Shown: positions 32,135 through 39,193 of the stretch, in pieces
Layout: each line of letters starts with the position of its first letter
Position numbering within the stretch: position 1 is the first letter of the stretch
Source: Pirellulales bacterium
GTDB lineage: Bacteria; Planctomycetota; Planctomycetia; Pirellulales; DATAWG01
Direction of reading: 5' to 3'
Assembly (NCBI GenBank): GCA_036267355.1
Contig: DATAWG010000021.1
Coordinates: 1-39,193 of the forward strand
Length of the DNA: 39,193 nt
The notes under the pieces: model-generated
Seen by the model: the letters and a program-made list of their open reading frames with translations, nothing else
Database searches by the model: none
Told to the model about the DNA's origin: nothing
Translations under genes and position numbers: made by a program

Positions 32135-33937
32135 ATGAGCAAAATCCAAAAACTGCCGCCCCGCAGCGCCGTCAAAGCCGCCGATTGCTGGGACCTTTCG
32201 AGTCTGTTTAAATCCGACGCGGCCTGGGAAACGGCCTTCAAGAAATGGGAAACTCGGATTCCGAATTACTCACAATTCAGCGGCAAACTGGCCGAAAGCC
32301 CCAAATCGCTGGCCGCCTGCTTGGAATTCGATCTCGATTTCGACCGCATGGCCGAGCGGCTCGGCACGTATGCCCATTTGAAAGTGACGGAAGACAACGG
32401 CAACAGCAGCTATCAACGCATGTTGGGCCGGTTCTTGCATGCCAGCAGCCAGGCGGGCCAAATCGGCAGCTATATCCGGCCGGAAATCCTGGCCATTCCG
32501 TCGGCCAAGATGAAGAAGTTTCTCGGCGCCCCCGAGCTCGCCCCGCACCGGCTCACGCTCGAACGCCTGGTGCGCTACAAGCCGCATACGCTTACTGCCG
32601 GCGAAGAGAAACTGCTGGCGATGCAAAGCCAGATGGCGGAAACGGCGAACCACGCCTTTCGGCAGTTGAACGACGTCGATCTGAAATTCGGCAGCTTGAA
32701 AAACGAGAAGGGGAAATTGGTCGAATTAAGCAATTCGTCGCTTTCCGTGTTTCTCTATTCGCCAATGCGCAGCGTTCGCAAAGCAGCCTTCCATCAGTAC
32801 TACGATGAATACAAGGCCCATGAAAACACGCTCGCAGCGACCCTCTCGGGAGCAATCCAGCGTGATGCTTATTATGCCAAGGCCCGCGGCTATCCAAGCG
32901 CACTGGAAAGCGCCCTCTTTGCCGACAAGGTGCCGACCGCGGTGTACGACAACCTGATCGAGTCGGTGCACCGCCATTTGCCGTCGCTCCATCACTACTA
33001 CGAATTGCGGCGGCGCAAGATGCGGCTCAACGATATCCATCACTACGACACGTATGTTCCCATTCTCAGCGACTTGGAAGTGCGGCACAACTGGAACCAA
33101 GCCGTCAAGGTCGTCGTCGATGCGCTTGAACCGCTGGGAAGCGAATATTGCGGGGCCTTGGAAAAGGGATTGAACAACGGATGGTGCGATCGCTATCCGA
33201 ACCAAGGGAAACAAAGCGGAGCGTTTTCCAGCGGCTCCTACGACGGCGAACCGTATATCCTCATGAACTATCAGCCCGACGTGCTCGACCATGTGTTCAC
33301 GCTGGCCCACGAAGCCGGCCATTCGATGCACAGCTATCTCTCCGCCAAGCAGCAGCCCTATCAATACTACAACTACACGATTTTCGTCGCCGAAGTAGCG
33401 AGCACGTTTAACGAGCAGCTTCTCAGCCGGCACTTGAGAGATCGGGCGAAATCGGACGACGAGCGTGCCGTACTGATCAACCACGACATCGATGCCATCC
33501 GCGGCACGATCTTCCGTCAAACAATGTTTGCTGAATTCGAGAAGATCACGCACGCCACCGTGGAAGCCGGCGAGCCCCTGACCGTCGAACGCTTCACGAC
33601 GATTTACCGCGAGTTGCTCGATCGCTATTTCGGACCGAAGTTTGCAATCGACGACTGCCTGTCGCTTGAATGCTTCCGCATTCCGCATTTCTATCGCGGA
33701 TTTTATGTGTACAAATATGCAACGGGGCTTTCGGCGGCGATTGCGCTTGCCGAGCGCGTCACGAGCGGCGGCCCAGGGGAGTTGAACGCCTATTTGAGCT
33801 TCCTGCGGGGCGGCTGCTCGAAATTCCCGCTCGATCTGCTGCGCGACGCGGGCGTCGACATGGAACAGCCCGAACCGGTCGACACGGCCCTAGCCCATTT
33901 CGGCCGGCTCGTCGATGAATTGGACGAATTGGTTTGA
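32135..33937 (+). CDS. pepF: Oligoendopeptidase F
   Basis: Cytosolic zinc metallopeptidase of family M3 that cuts short peptides. The 600-aa product matches the usual length of about 600. The zinc site is H392-E393-x2-H396 in TLAHEAGHSMHS, with E420 in VAEVASTFNE as the third ligand. Other M3B motifs are DLSSLFKSDAAWE, GSYIRPEIL, RYKPHTLTAGEEKLLA, FSSGSYDGEPYILMNY, RQTMFAEFE and YKYATGLSAAIALAE. The ATG at 32135 is chosen because the N-terminal part of PepF starts here; a longer frame from 32012 covers repeat DNA. It follows fabH by 212 bp of repeats, so it is probably transcribed separately. Confidence 0.94.
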   Translation: MSKIQKLPPRSAVKAADCWDLSSLFKSDAAWETAFKKWETRIPNYSQFSGKLAESPKSLAACLEFDLDFDRMAERLGTYAHLKVTEDNGNSSYQRMLGRFLHASSQAGQIGSYIRPEILAIPSAKMKKFLGAPELAPHRLTLERLVRYKPHTLTAGEEKLLAMQSQMAETANHAFRQLNDVDLKFGSLKNEKGKLVELSNSSLSVFLYSPMRSVRKAAFHQYYDEYKAHENTLAATLSGAIQRDAYYAKARGYPSALESALFADKVPTAVYDNLIESVHRHLPSLHHYYELRRRKMRLNDIHHYDTYVPILSDLEVRHNWNQAVKVVVDALEPLGSEYCGALEKGLNNGWCDRYPNQGKQSGAFSSGSYDGEPYILMNYQPDVLDHVFTLAHEAGHSMHSYLSAKQQPYQYYNYTIFVAEVASTFNEQLLSRHLRDRAKSDDERAVLINHDIDAIRGTIFRQTMFAEFEKITHATVEAGEPLTVERFTTIYRELLDRYFGPKFAIDDCLSLECFRIPHFYRGFYVYKYATGLSAAIALAERVTSGGPGELNAYLSFLRGGCSKFPLDLLRDAGVDMEQPEPVDTALAHFGRLVDELDELV

Positions 33938-33946
33938 CGCCCAATC

Positions 33947-34033
33947 GTAGCAGGCACACTCCGTGTGCCCTCGGCCCCGCTCGGTGCGCAACCCATCGCA
34001 AGGCGCCGACGGCACACGGCATGTGCCTGCTAC
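33947..34033. repeat. Intact GTAGCAGGCACACTCCG-family element
   Basis: An 87-bp element with inverted ends: GTAGCAGGCACACTCCGTGT at the left (33947 on) and its near-complement ending CATGTGCCTGCTAC at 34033. It starts 9 bp after the pepF stop. It is the best full copy and the reference for those at 1935-2042, 7306-7494 and 21880-21902. Confidence 0.8.
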
Positions 34034-34218
34034 CTTCCGCTCGCGAGCGGTTTCGCTTCGGCCGACGGGGATGATGCCGAAGGTCTGTCCGTTATCGCGC
34101 CGAGCGGTTCGCAAAAAATGCGCGAAGCCGCAGCGCCAAGAACATGTTTTTTTTGCAGTCGTTTGCTAGATTGCCGAACGTTGTAGCGCCAAGACCATCG
34201 TTTAGCAAGGCGAACGGT

Positions 34219-34425
34219 ATGCGACTACTCGGGTCATTCGGGCTGATTGGCGTCGGTGCGTTCGCGGCCGGCGTGTTCTACTCAAAATCAAGTTTCGATC
34301 CTCATATCGATAGTTGGCTTTTCTTTGCCGCTTCGACCGGGATCGCCGTTTTCGGACTTGGCGATTTGTTGCTGGTGGCAATGCGGAACCGCCGACAGCC
34401 GGTATGGGCCAGATCCTCGCGTTAA
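34219..34425 (+). CDS. Small two-TM membrane protein, overlapping the next gene
   Basis: A 68-aa protein with two membrane helices (about 4-20, GSFGLIGVGAFAAGVFY, and 34-56, LFFAASTGIAVFGLGDLLLVA) and a basic tail (RNRRQPVWARSSR). AAGG lies 8 nt before the ATG at 34219. Its last 22 bp overlap the next frame, which encodes another tiny membrane protein. Function unknown; no recognised family. Confidence 0.6.
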   Translation: MRLLGSFGLIGVGAFAAGVFYSKSSFDPHIDSWLFFAASTGIAVFGLGDLLLVAMRNRRQPVWARSSR

Positions 34426-34616
34426 TCTGGATCGCGGTTGCCTTGTTGTTGTCGCTCGTCTGGGCAGCAACCGACTTGGTCCACAATCGCCTGTATGGCA
34501 ATTGGGATGTCGGCCGCACGCTCTCGCGCCTGCCCATCGTAATGCTTGTGGCCTTGGGCTGGCCCGTGCTGCTTCCGGCCAGCTGCCTCGAGCGGATGCG
34601 ACGGGGAAAGCGATAG
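34404..34616 (+). CDS. Small two-TM membrane protein, translationally coupled
   Basis: A 70-aa protein beginning MGQILALIWIAVALLLSLVW, with a second hydrophobic helix at about 45-60 (LPIVMLVALGWPVLLPAS) and a basic end (LERMRRGKR). Its ATG is 22 bp inside the preceding small gene in another frame, and it has no Shine-Dalgarno site of its own, which suggests coupled translation. The pair could form a small membrane complex; this is inference. Confidence 0.6.
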   Translation: MGQILALIWIAVALLLSLVWAATDLVHNRLYGNWDVGRTLSRLPIVMLVALGWPVLLPASCLERMRRGKR

Positions 34617-34853
34617 CACGTCTGCCACTGGCTCTGCCAGTGCTGCGCGCCGCTTGAAATTGCTTAACAAAAACACTGGCACAGCCCGTGGCATACGGAA
34701 TCACCAGCCCGAAGCGTAAGCGAGGGGGCCACCGAGGCTTATCCTCGCTAACGCTTCGCGCCTCCTATTTCGCAGCGTGTCGCGAATTCCTGGCACTATG
34801 AATAATCCGGCCTAGACTTGTGTTGGACTTCCGCCTCAGCCGGAACCACCATC
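34617..34853. repeat. Repeat-filled gap before the DUF1570 gene
   Basis: 34622-34690 has CACTGGC/GCCAGTG words in both orientations. 34706-34725 (AGCCCGAAGCGTAAGCGAGG) and 34743-34762 (CCTCGCTAACGCTTCGCGCC) form an inverted pair of the 38/220 family. No gene is seen. Confidence 0.65.
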
Positions 34854-36008
34854 ATGGCCGCCTCTTTGCCGACAATCCGATACGGCCTGCGACCGACGCG
34901 TAGCGGCATCGCGCGATTGACTGTCGGGCTGGCGATAGCCGCCTCGTTCTTCGGCGGCGAGATGTGTGCCTGGGCTGCCAACGGTGCCCCGCGGTTCATG
35001 ATCGAGGCGACGGTGCATGGCCGGCGCATCGAAGGAGCGCCGCTAAGCTGGTCGGCCGGCAAGGTGTGGCTGTTGGCTCGCGACGGCCGGCTTTGGGATT
35101 TTGCTCCGCAAGAGGCGACCGATTTCCGCAAGACGGCATCCTATTTCGCCCCCTACTCGGCCCGCGAAATCACCGCCTTGCTGCAATTGGAGTTGGGCCG
35201 GAGATTCGACGTCAGCTCGACGGCCCACTATCTCGTCTGCCATCCGCCCGGCCAAGCCGTCGATTGGGGCGAGCGGTTCGAGCAAATGTTTCGCCAGTTC
35301 GGCCATTATTTCAGCGTTCGCGGCCTGAACCTGCGGCAACCGGATATGCCGATGGTGGCGATCGTGTTCACTAGCCGAACCGATTTTCTCCACTACAGCA
35401 TGGGAGATGGGTTTCGGCCGGGCCCGGAAGTGCTCGGCTATTATTCGCCGCGCACGAACCGCGTGGCGATGTACGATGGATCGGAACTGCAATCGCAAGG
35501 GCCGCGCGGCGATTGGCGGCAAAGCGCGGCCATGCTGGTGCATGAGGCGGCCCATCAGGCGGCATTCAACACGGGCATCCATAGCCGGCTCAACTCGCCG
35601 CCGCAATGGCTCGCCGAGGGGCTGGCCACGCTGTTCGAAGCCCGCGGCGTGTGGAACTCGGATCAATACCGCAAGCTTTCCGACCGCGTGAACCAATCGC
35701 GGCTTGCCGATTTTCGACGCTTTGCGAGCGGCCATCCGTCGCCGGACTGGATCCAGTCGCTGGTGAGCTCCGATCGTCCGTTCACCATGGATGTGGCGGG
35801 GGCGTATGCCGAAAGCTGGGCGCTGACGTTCTATTTGAGCGAAAAGCAGCCCGCGGCCTACAGCAAGTATCTGGCAACCACGGCCGCCCGGCCGGCATTT
35901 CGCACGGTCGATGCGACGGACCGAGTCGCCGATTTCTCGCATTGTTTCGGCGACGATTGGCGCATGCTCGACGCCCGAGTGCGCCGCTTTCTGGCCGACC
36001 TGCGCTAA
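34854..36008 (+). CDS. Secreted DUF1570-type zinc metallopeptidase-like protein
   Basis: A 384-aa exported protein of the DUF1570 type common in planctomycetes. A signal peptide lies at about residues 20-42 (IARLTVGLAIAASFFGGEMC, then AWA). The gluzincin-type site is H230-E231-x2-H234 in MLVHEAAHQAAF, with E255 in PPQWLAEGLATLFE as the third ligand. Upstream are VAIVFTSRTDFL and GYYSPRTNRVAMYDG. All metal-binding residues are present, so peptidase activity is plausible, though substrates are unknown. The ATG at 34854 is preferred over 34818 because it sits closest to the signal peptide; the difference is 12 residues. Confidence 0.85.
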   Translation: MAASLPTIRYGLRPTRSGIARLTVGLAIAASFFGGEMCAWAANGAPRFMIEATVHGRRIEGAPLSWSAGKVWLLARDGRLWDFAPQEATDFRKTASYFAPYSAREITALLQLELGRRFDVSSTAHYLVCHPPGQAVDWGERFEQMFRQFGHYFSVRGLNLRQPDMPMVAIVFTSRTDFLHYSMGDGFRPGPEVLGYYSPRTNRVAMYDGSELQSQGPRGDWRQSAAMLVHEAAHQAAFNTGIHSRLNSPPQWLAEGLATLFEARGVWNSDQYRKLSDRVNQSRLADFRRFASGHPSPDWIQSLVSSDRPFTMDVAGAYAESWALTFYLSEKQPAAYSKYLATTAARPAFRTVDATDRVADFSHCFGDDWRMLDARVRRFLADLR

Positions 36009-36304
36009 TGCGGCACGCGGCTGGAGCAGCCCGCTGTCAAAACGTCACCTCGACTCGCCGAGCAGCACTGGCAGACTGCGCTTGCCAGTGGCACACGCAT
36101 GGCGGCATCGTGTGCCACTGGCATGCGCCGCGACGGCATTGTGTGCCGCTGGCCAGCGCAGTCGGCCAGTGGAATCGCCGCAAGAGGCAATTAATCGCCT
36201 GCGGTGAAGCGTCGGCCGAGGTGGATTGTCTATCGCCTCTTGTCCTCCCGCTGTATTCTTGCCATAGCGACCGCCCCGTTTTTTATTTTGGCTATCACGG
36301 CCAT
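36009..36304. repeat. Repeat-rich spacer before the kinase gene
   Basis: 36067-36176 holds several CACTGGCA/TGCCAGTG and CTGGCC/GGCCAG hairpins with GTGTGCC words in both orientations. The family is that of 109-133 and 14731-14755. No gene is supported in this gap. Confidence 0.65.
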
Positions 36305-36348
36305 CCTGCCCCTCACCTCACCCTCACCCTACCCTCACCCTTCCTCCC
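36305..36348 (+). promoter_or_regulatory. CCCTCA tract directly upstream of the kinase start
   Basis: Five runs of CCC with 2-6 nt spacers (CCCTCACCCTACCCTCACCC at its core) end at the GTG start. It replaces a Shine-Dalgarno site. On the minus strand the runs fit a G-quadruplex motif. Confidence 0.55.
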
Positions 36349-37272
36349 GTGCTCACCCGCCGTTCTCTACGCTGGCCGATATTCTTGGGCGTGGTGATGA
36401 TCGTGTTGGTGGTGGCGCTGACGGTTGGCTGGGTGATCGTAACCGTGGCGGCACCTATGGTCGCCACCCATCGCGCTTTGTATTGGACGATGCTGGCGGT
36501 CGGGACGACGTTTCTTGGGCTGCTGCTTTTGGGCGTGGTGATGTATTTGTTTCTTTCGATCAAGGCGATCCGGCTCAACCAGCGGCAATCCAATTTCATC
36601 GACAGCGTCACCCATGAATTGAAAAGCCCGCTGGCCTCGCTGAAGCTTTGCCTGCAAACGCTCGAACGACGGCAGCTCGCGCCGGAGCAGCAGTCCGAGT
36701 TTTATGGCTTCATGGCCGAAGACCTGCAGCGATTGCACAATCTGATCGACCACCTTCTCGATGCCGCGCGTTTGGACCAAAGGCCAATGGAGCGCGAAGC
36801 CGAGGATATCGAACTGGCGGCCCTGCTCGAGCGCTGCGCACAATCGATGTTGCAGCGATATCGGTTGCCCCCCGAGACGATCCGCCGCAATTTGGCGCCG
36901 GCCTGGGTGCGGGCCCGGCCGGCCGACCTGGAAATCGTATTTCGCAACCTGCTCGACAATGCCGTGAAATACGCCGCCGTGGTGCCGCAAGTGGACCTCG
37001 ATTTGCTGCCCAACGATGGCCGCGTTATCGTGCGCATCAGCGACAATGGTCCCGGCATTCCGCCGCCGCTGAGGCGCAAGATCTTTGGCCGATTCGTTCG
37101 TGTCGGCAACGAATTGGAACGCTCGAAGCCCGGCACCGGGCTAGGTCTCTATATCGTGCGAACGCTCGTCCGCCGAATGCACGGTAAGATCACGGTCCGC
37201 GGCCGCGGGAGCGAATCCGGAACGATTTTCGAAGTCGAATTGCCGGCCCGTGAATTGCGGGCAGAAACGTAA
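36349..37272 (+). CDS. Two-component sensor histidine kinase
   Basis: A 307-aa kinase with two membrane segments (about 10-35, IFLGVVMIVLVVALTVGWVI, and 44-72) and almost no periplasmic loop between them, so sensing may occur inside the membrane or via a partner. The H-box is VTHELKSPLASLKL with H89. The N-box is RNLLDNAVKYA, G1 is DNGPGIP and G2 GTGLGLYIV, so the catalytic ATPase domain is complete. The start is GTG at 36349, with an MLTRRSLRW N-terminus before the first helix. A response regulator follows 130 bp downstream on the same strand and is the likely partner. Confidence 0.92.
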   Translation: MLTRRSLRWPIFLGVVMIVLVVALTVGWVIVTVAAPMVATHRALYWTMLAVGTTFLGLLLLGVVMYLFLSIKAIRLNQRQSNFIDSVTHELKSPLASLKLCLQTLERRQLAPEQQSEFYGFMAEDLQRLHNLIDHLLDAARLDQRPMEREAEDIELAALLERCAQSMLQRYRLPPETIRRNLAPAWVRARPADLEIVFRNLLDNAVKYAAVVPQVDLDLLPNDGRVIVRISDNGPGIPPPLRRKIFGRFVRVGNELERSKPGTGLGLYIVRTLVRRMHGKITVRGRGSESGTIFEVELPARELRAET

Positions 37273-37328
37273 TCGACGAACCGCCGCCGCCGCTCCAATC
37301 ACCCTGATCGAGTCAGCGGGATGGCTGT

Positions 37329-37334
37329 TATAAT
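37329..37334 (+). promoter_or_regulatory. Perfect TATAAT -10 box before the response regulator
   Basis: TATAAT sits in the gap between kinase and regulator genes, about 70 bp before the regulator ATG. No good -35 box is present, so an extended or activated promoter is possible. It suggests the regulator can be transcribed separately. Confidence 0.5.
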
Positions 37335-37345
37335 TGTCACCGCTG

Positions 37346-37400
37346 TTGCCCTCGTCCCTCGCCCTCGCCCTCGCCCCGCGCCCCGCGCCCCTCGCCCTTC
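37346..37400 (+). repeat. CCCTCG/CCCCGCG tract in the regulator leader
   Basis: Eight C-runs of 3 or more with 2-5 nt spacers. The first 16 bp (TTGCCCTCGTCCCTCG) are identical to 12194-12209, another tract placed directly before a start codon. The minus strand fits a G-quadruplex motif. Confidence 0.65.
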
Positions 37401-37402
37401 CG

Positions 37403-38128
37403 ATGCACCACATCCTTGTTGTCGAAGACGAAGAACACTTGGCGATCGGCATCAAATACAACCTTGAAGCCGAGGGATACCTGGTCACCACCATTGGCGA
37501 CGGCCCGGCGGCGCTCGCGCGGTTCCAAGAATCGCCCGACACGATCGACCTGATCATTCTCGACCTGATGTTGCCCGGCATGAGCGGCTATGCAGTGTGC
37601 GAAGCGATTCGCAGCGCGGGGCATGGCGTGCCGATTCTCATGCTCAGCGCCCGAACGCTCGTCGAAGACCGGATCCGAGGTTTCGACGCCGGCACGGATC
37701 TTTATCTGCAGAAGCCGTTCGATCTGGAAGAGTTGATGAGCATCGTGCGCAATCTTCTGGCACGAAAAGGACGCGGAGCCGCCGCGCCCGAAAGCAAACC
37801 GATCGAACCGGTCTATCGCTTTGGCCAGGCCGTGGTGAATTTCGACACCTATCAAGTGACGGTAGCGGAAAAGGCGTTGCGGCTGACCAGCTTGGAGATG
37901 AAACTGCTGCGATACTTCGTGGAGCACGAAGCGTCGGTTGTCACGCGCGCCGAGCTCCTGGAAGACGTTTGGAATATGTCGCCAAACACGAGCACGCGGA
38001 CGGTCGACAACTTCATCGTCAACCTGCGAAAATACTTTGAAGTCGACGCCGCTCAGCCGAAGCACTTTTTGAGCGTCCGCGGCGCCGGCTACCGCTTCGT
38101 CGCCAGCGGCGAAGAACCCGTCGCGTAG
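37403..38128 (+). CDS. OmpR/PhoB-type response regulator
   Basis: A 241-aa transcriptional regulator. The receiver domain (1-120) has acidic E8-D9-E10, phospho-acceptor D54 in LIILDLMLPGMSG, S82 in MLSART and K104 in LYLQKPFD. The GADDY consensus before the Lys is GTDLY. The C-terminal winged helix (about 140-235) has LTSLEMKLLRYFVEHEASVV, TRAELLEDVW and the wing SVRGAGYRFV. The ATG at 37403 begins the first beta strand; a TTG upstream only adds repeat-encoded residues. It follows a histidine kinase and is its likely partner. The TAG stop at 38126-38128 lies inside a repeat copy (38125-38148). Confidence 0.93.
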   Translation: MHHILVVEDEEHLAIGIKYNLEAEGYLVTTIGDGPAALARFQESPDTIDLIILDLMLPGMSGYAVCEAIRSAGHGVPILMLSARTLVEDRIRGFDAGTDLYLQKPFDLEELMSIVRNLLARKGRGAAAPESKPIEPVYRFGQAVVNFDTYQVTVAEKALRLTSLEMKLLRYFVEHEASVVTRAELLEDVWNMSPNTSTRTVDNFIVNLRKYFEVDAAQPKHFLSVRGAGYRFVASGEEPVA

Positions 38129-38148
38129 CTCAGGCTTTCCAGCCTGAC
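38125..38148 (+). repeat. Half copy of the TCAGGCT-TTCC-AGCCTGA element
   Basis: GTAGCTCAGGCTTTCCAGCC followed by TGAC matches the arms at 27792 and 27859 with one change (G to C). Its TAG is the stop codon of the response regulator. No inverted partner is found nearby. Confidence 0.75.
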
Positions 38149-38222
38149 AGAACGACGTGCCGGTGTCCTGCTTGAGTTCGCCCGTCCCGTTCCAAAAGCT
38201 TTCAAACACCCGCTTTCCTCCC

Positions 38223-39193
38223 ATGACAACAAACACGATGCAACTTTCCGGCGGACTCGAAGTGCCGTTGGTTGGGCTTGGGCTTTGGAAAATCGCGATC
38301 GACGACGCCCCGCGGATCATCGCGCAAGCCGTTGCCGATGGCTACCGGCATCTCGACTCTGCGTGCGATTATGGCAATGAGCCGGCAGTCGGAGCTGGCT
38401 TGGCCAGCGTATTGCGGTCTAAAACGGTCCGCCGCGAGCAGTTGTGGGTCACCTCGAAGCTTTGGAACACGTATCACGAGCCGCAGCACGTTCGTCCGGC
38501 CATCGAGCGCACACTCCGCGACCTCGGCCTGGATTATCTCGATTTGTATCTAATCCACTTCCCCGTCGCCCAGGCGTTTGTTCCGTTCGAGGAGCGTTAT
38601 CCGCCCGGCTGGTCGGCCGATCCGGGGCATCCCGAACGGGGCATCCGCCCGATTCGCGTGCCGGTGGCCGAAACCTGGGGGGCGATGGAAGAAATCGTCC
38701 GGGCGGGGCTAACGCGAACGATCGGCGTCAGCAATTTCGGCGTTTCGCTGTTGCGCGATCTGCTTTCGTATGCCGCGATCCGCCCAGCGATGCTACAGGT
38801 CGAGTTGCATCCATTTCTGGCGCAAGAAAAGCTGCTGCGGTTTTGCCGGGAGGAGCGGATCGGCGTGACCGGGTTTTCACCGCTGGGGGCCGGATCCTAC
38901 GTCCCGCTCGGGATGGCCAAGCCCGAGGATTCGGTGCTCGGGCAGCCGGTTGTTCGGCAAATCGCGGAAAGCCATGGGCGGTCGCCGGCCCAAATCGTGC
39001 TTCGCTGGGGCGTCGGGCGCGGCACTGCCGTGATCCCGAAGACGTCTCGCCCCGAGCGGTTGCGGGAAAACCTCGCGATCTTCGATTTCGAACTGACCCC
39101 CGATGAAATGCGGTCGATTTCAGCCCTGGATCGGCACCATCGCTACAACGATCCGGGCGTGTTTTGCGAGGCCGCGTTTCACACGTTTTATCC
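38223..39193 (+). CDS. Aldo/keto reductase (xylose-reductase-like), cut by window end
   Basis: NADPH-type aldo/keto reductase; 323 residues are in view and no stop is reached. The catalytic tetrad is complete: D45 and Y50 in GYRHLDSACDYGNE, K79 in VTSKLW, H112 in LYLIHFP. Further family motifs are GLGLWK, TIGVSNFG, LQVELHPFL, TGFSPLGAG and the cofactor-binding VIPKTSRPERLREN. The loop with YPPGW and an ETWGAMEEIVRAG helix resembles xylose/mannose-6-phosphate reductases, so the substrate may be a sugar. The ATG at 38223 is the first in frame; the alternative at 38238 loses only 5 residues. It is 94 bp after the response regulator on the same strand. Confidence 0.9.
   Translation, partial: MTTNTMQLSGGLEVPLVGLGLWKIAIDDAPRIIAQAVADGYRHLDSACDYGNEPAVGAGLASVLRSKTVRREQLWVTSKLWNTYHEPQHVRPAIERTLRDLGLDYLDLYLIHFPVAQAFVPFEERYPPGWSADPGHPERGIRPIRVPVAETWGAMEEIVRAGLTRTIGVSNFGVSLLRDLLSYAAIRPAMLQVELHPFLAQEKLLRFCREERIGVTGFSPLGAGSYVPLGMAKPEDSVLGQPVVRQIAESHGRSPAQIVLRWGVGRGTAVIPKTSRPERLRENLAIFDFELTPDEMRSISALDRHHRYNDPGVFCEAAFHTFY

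Overview
The window looks like a chromosomal segment from a high-GC planctomycete, most likely of the Pirellulales type. This rests on family content, not on a database search. The pointers are a secreted DUF1570-type gluzincin, a 'DWPMWRGP'-type PQQ-fold beta-propeller, a long secreted alpha/beta hydrolase, a proline/alanine-tethered porin, an McsA/McsB pair outside the Firmicutes, many tiny membrane proteins, and start codons that mostly lack a Shine-Dalgarno site. No rRNA, tRNA, CRISPR array, phage or intact transposase gene was seen. Most genes are single housekeeping or envelope genes separated by 100-500 bp of repeat-rich DNA; few operons are evident.

Layout. 1-780: long direct repeats, then a decayed DUF433/DUF5615 toxin-antitoxin-type pair on the minus strand. 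789-2570: mcsA-mcsB (protein-arginine phosphorylation), minus strand. 3016-5804: trpE and a double zinc-ribbon membrane protein. 6142-8783: two Cys/Met-metabolism PLP enzymes on the minus strand; the upstream one is preceded by a strong intrinsic-terminator hairpin. 9079-14657: a second zinc-ribbon membrane protein, a secreted HEAT-like protein, a glycine-zipper lipoprotein, a nuclease-like protein, a secreted protein with a retropepsin-like fold that has lost its Asp, and a 71-aa membrane protein. 14813-18811: a MORN-type repeat protein, an ICMT/PEMT-like methyltransferase and a GT22-like mannosyltransferase, minus strand. 19189-25864: a sugar-nucleotide epimerase/decarboxylase, a PQQ-like propeller, an S9 peptidase and a MmgE/PrpD protein. 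26282-30355: a porin and a secreted alpha/beta hydrolase, convergent across a strong bidirectional terminator. 30903-33937: FabH and oligoendopeptidase F. 34219-36008: two overlapping small membrane proteins and a DUF1570 protein. 36349-38128: a histidine kinase and an OmpR-type response regulator. 38223-end: an aldo/keto reductase cut by the window edge.

The most unusual aspect is the intergenic DNA. At least five families of short inverted-repeat elements recur. One copy at 7306-7494 is interrupted by a second element flanked by an 8-bp duplication. Another family supplies the TAG stop codon of two unrelated genes. C-tract repeats, G-quadruplex-capable on the opposite strand, lie directly before several start codons. 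I did not find a clear new multi-gene defence or metabolic system. The repeat biology and the decayed toxin-antitoxin pair are the best leads.
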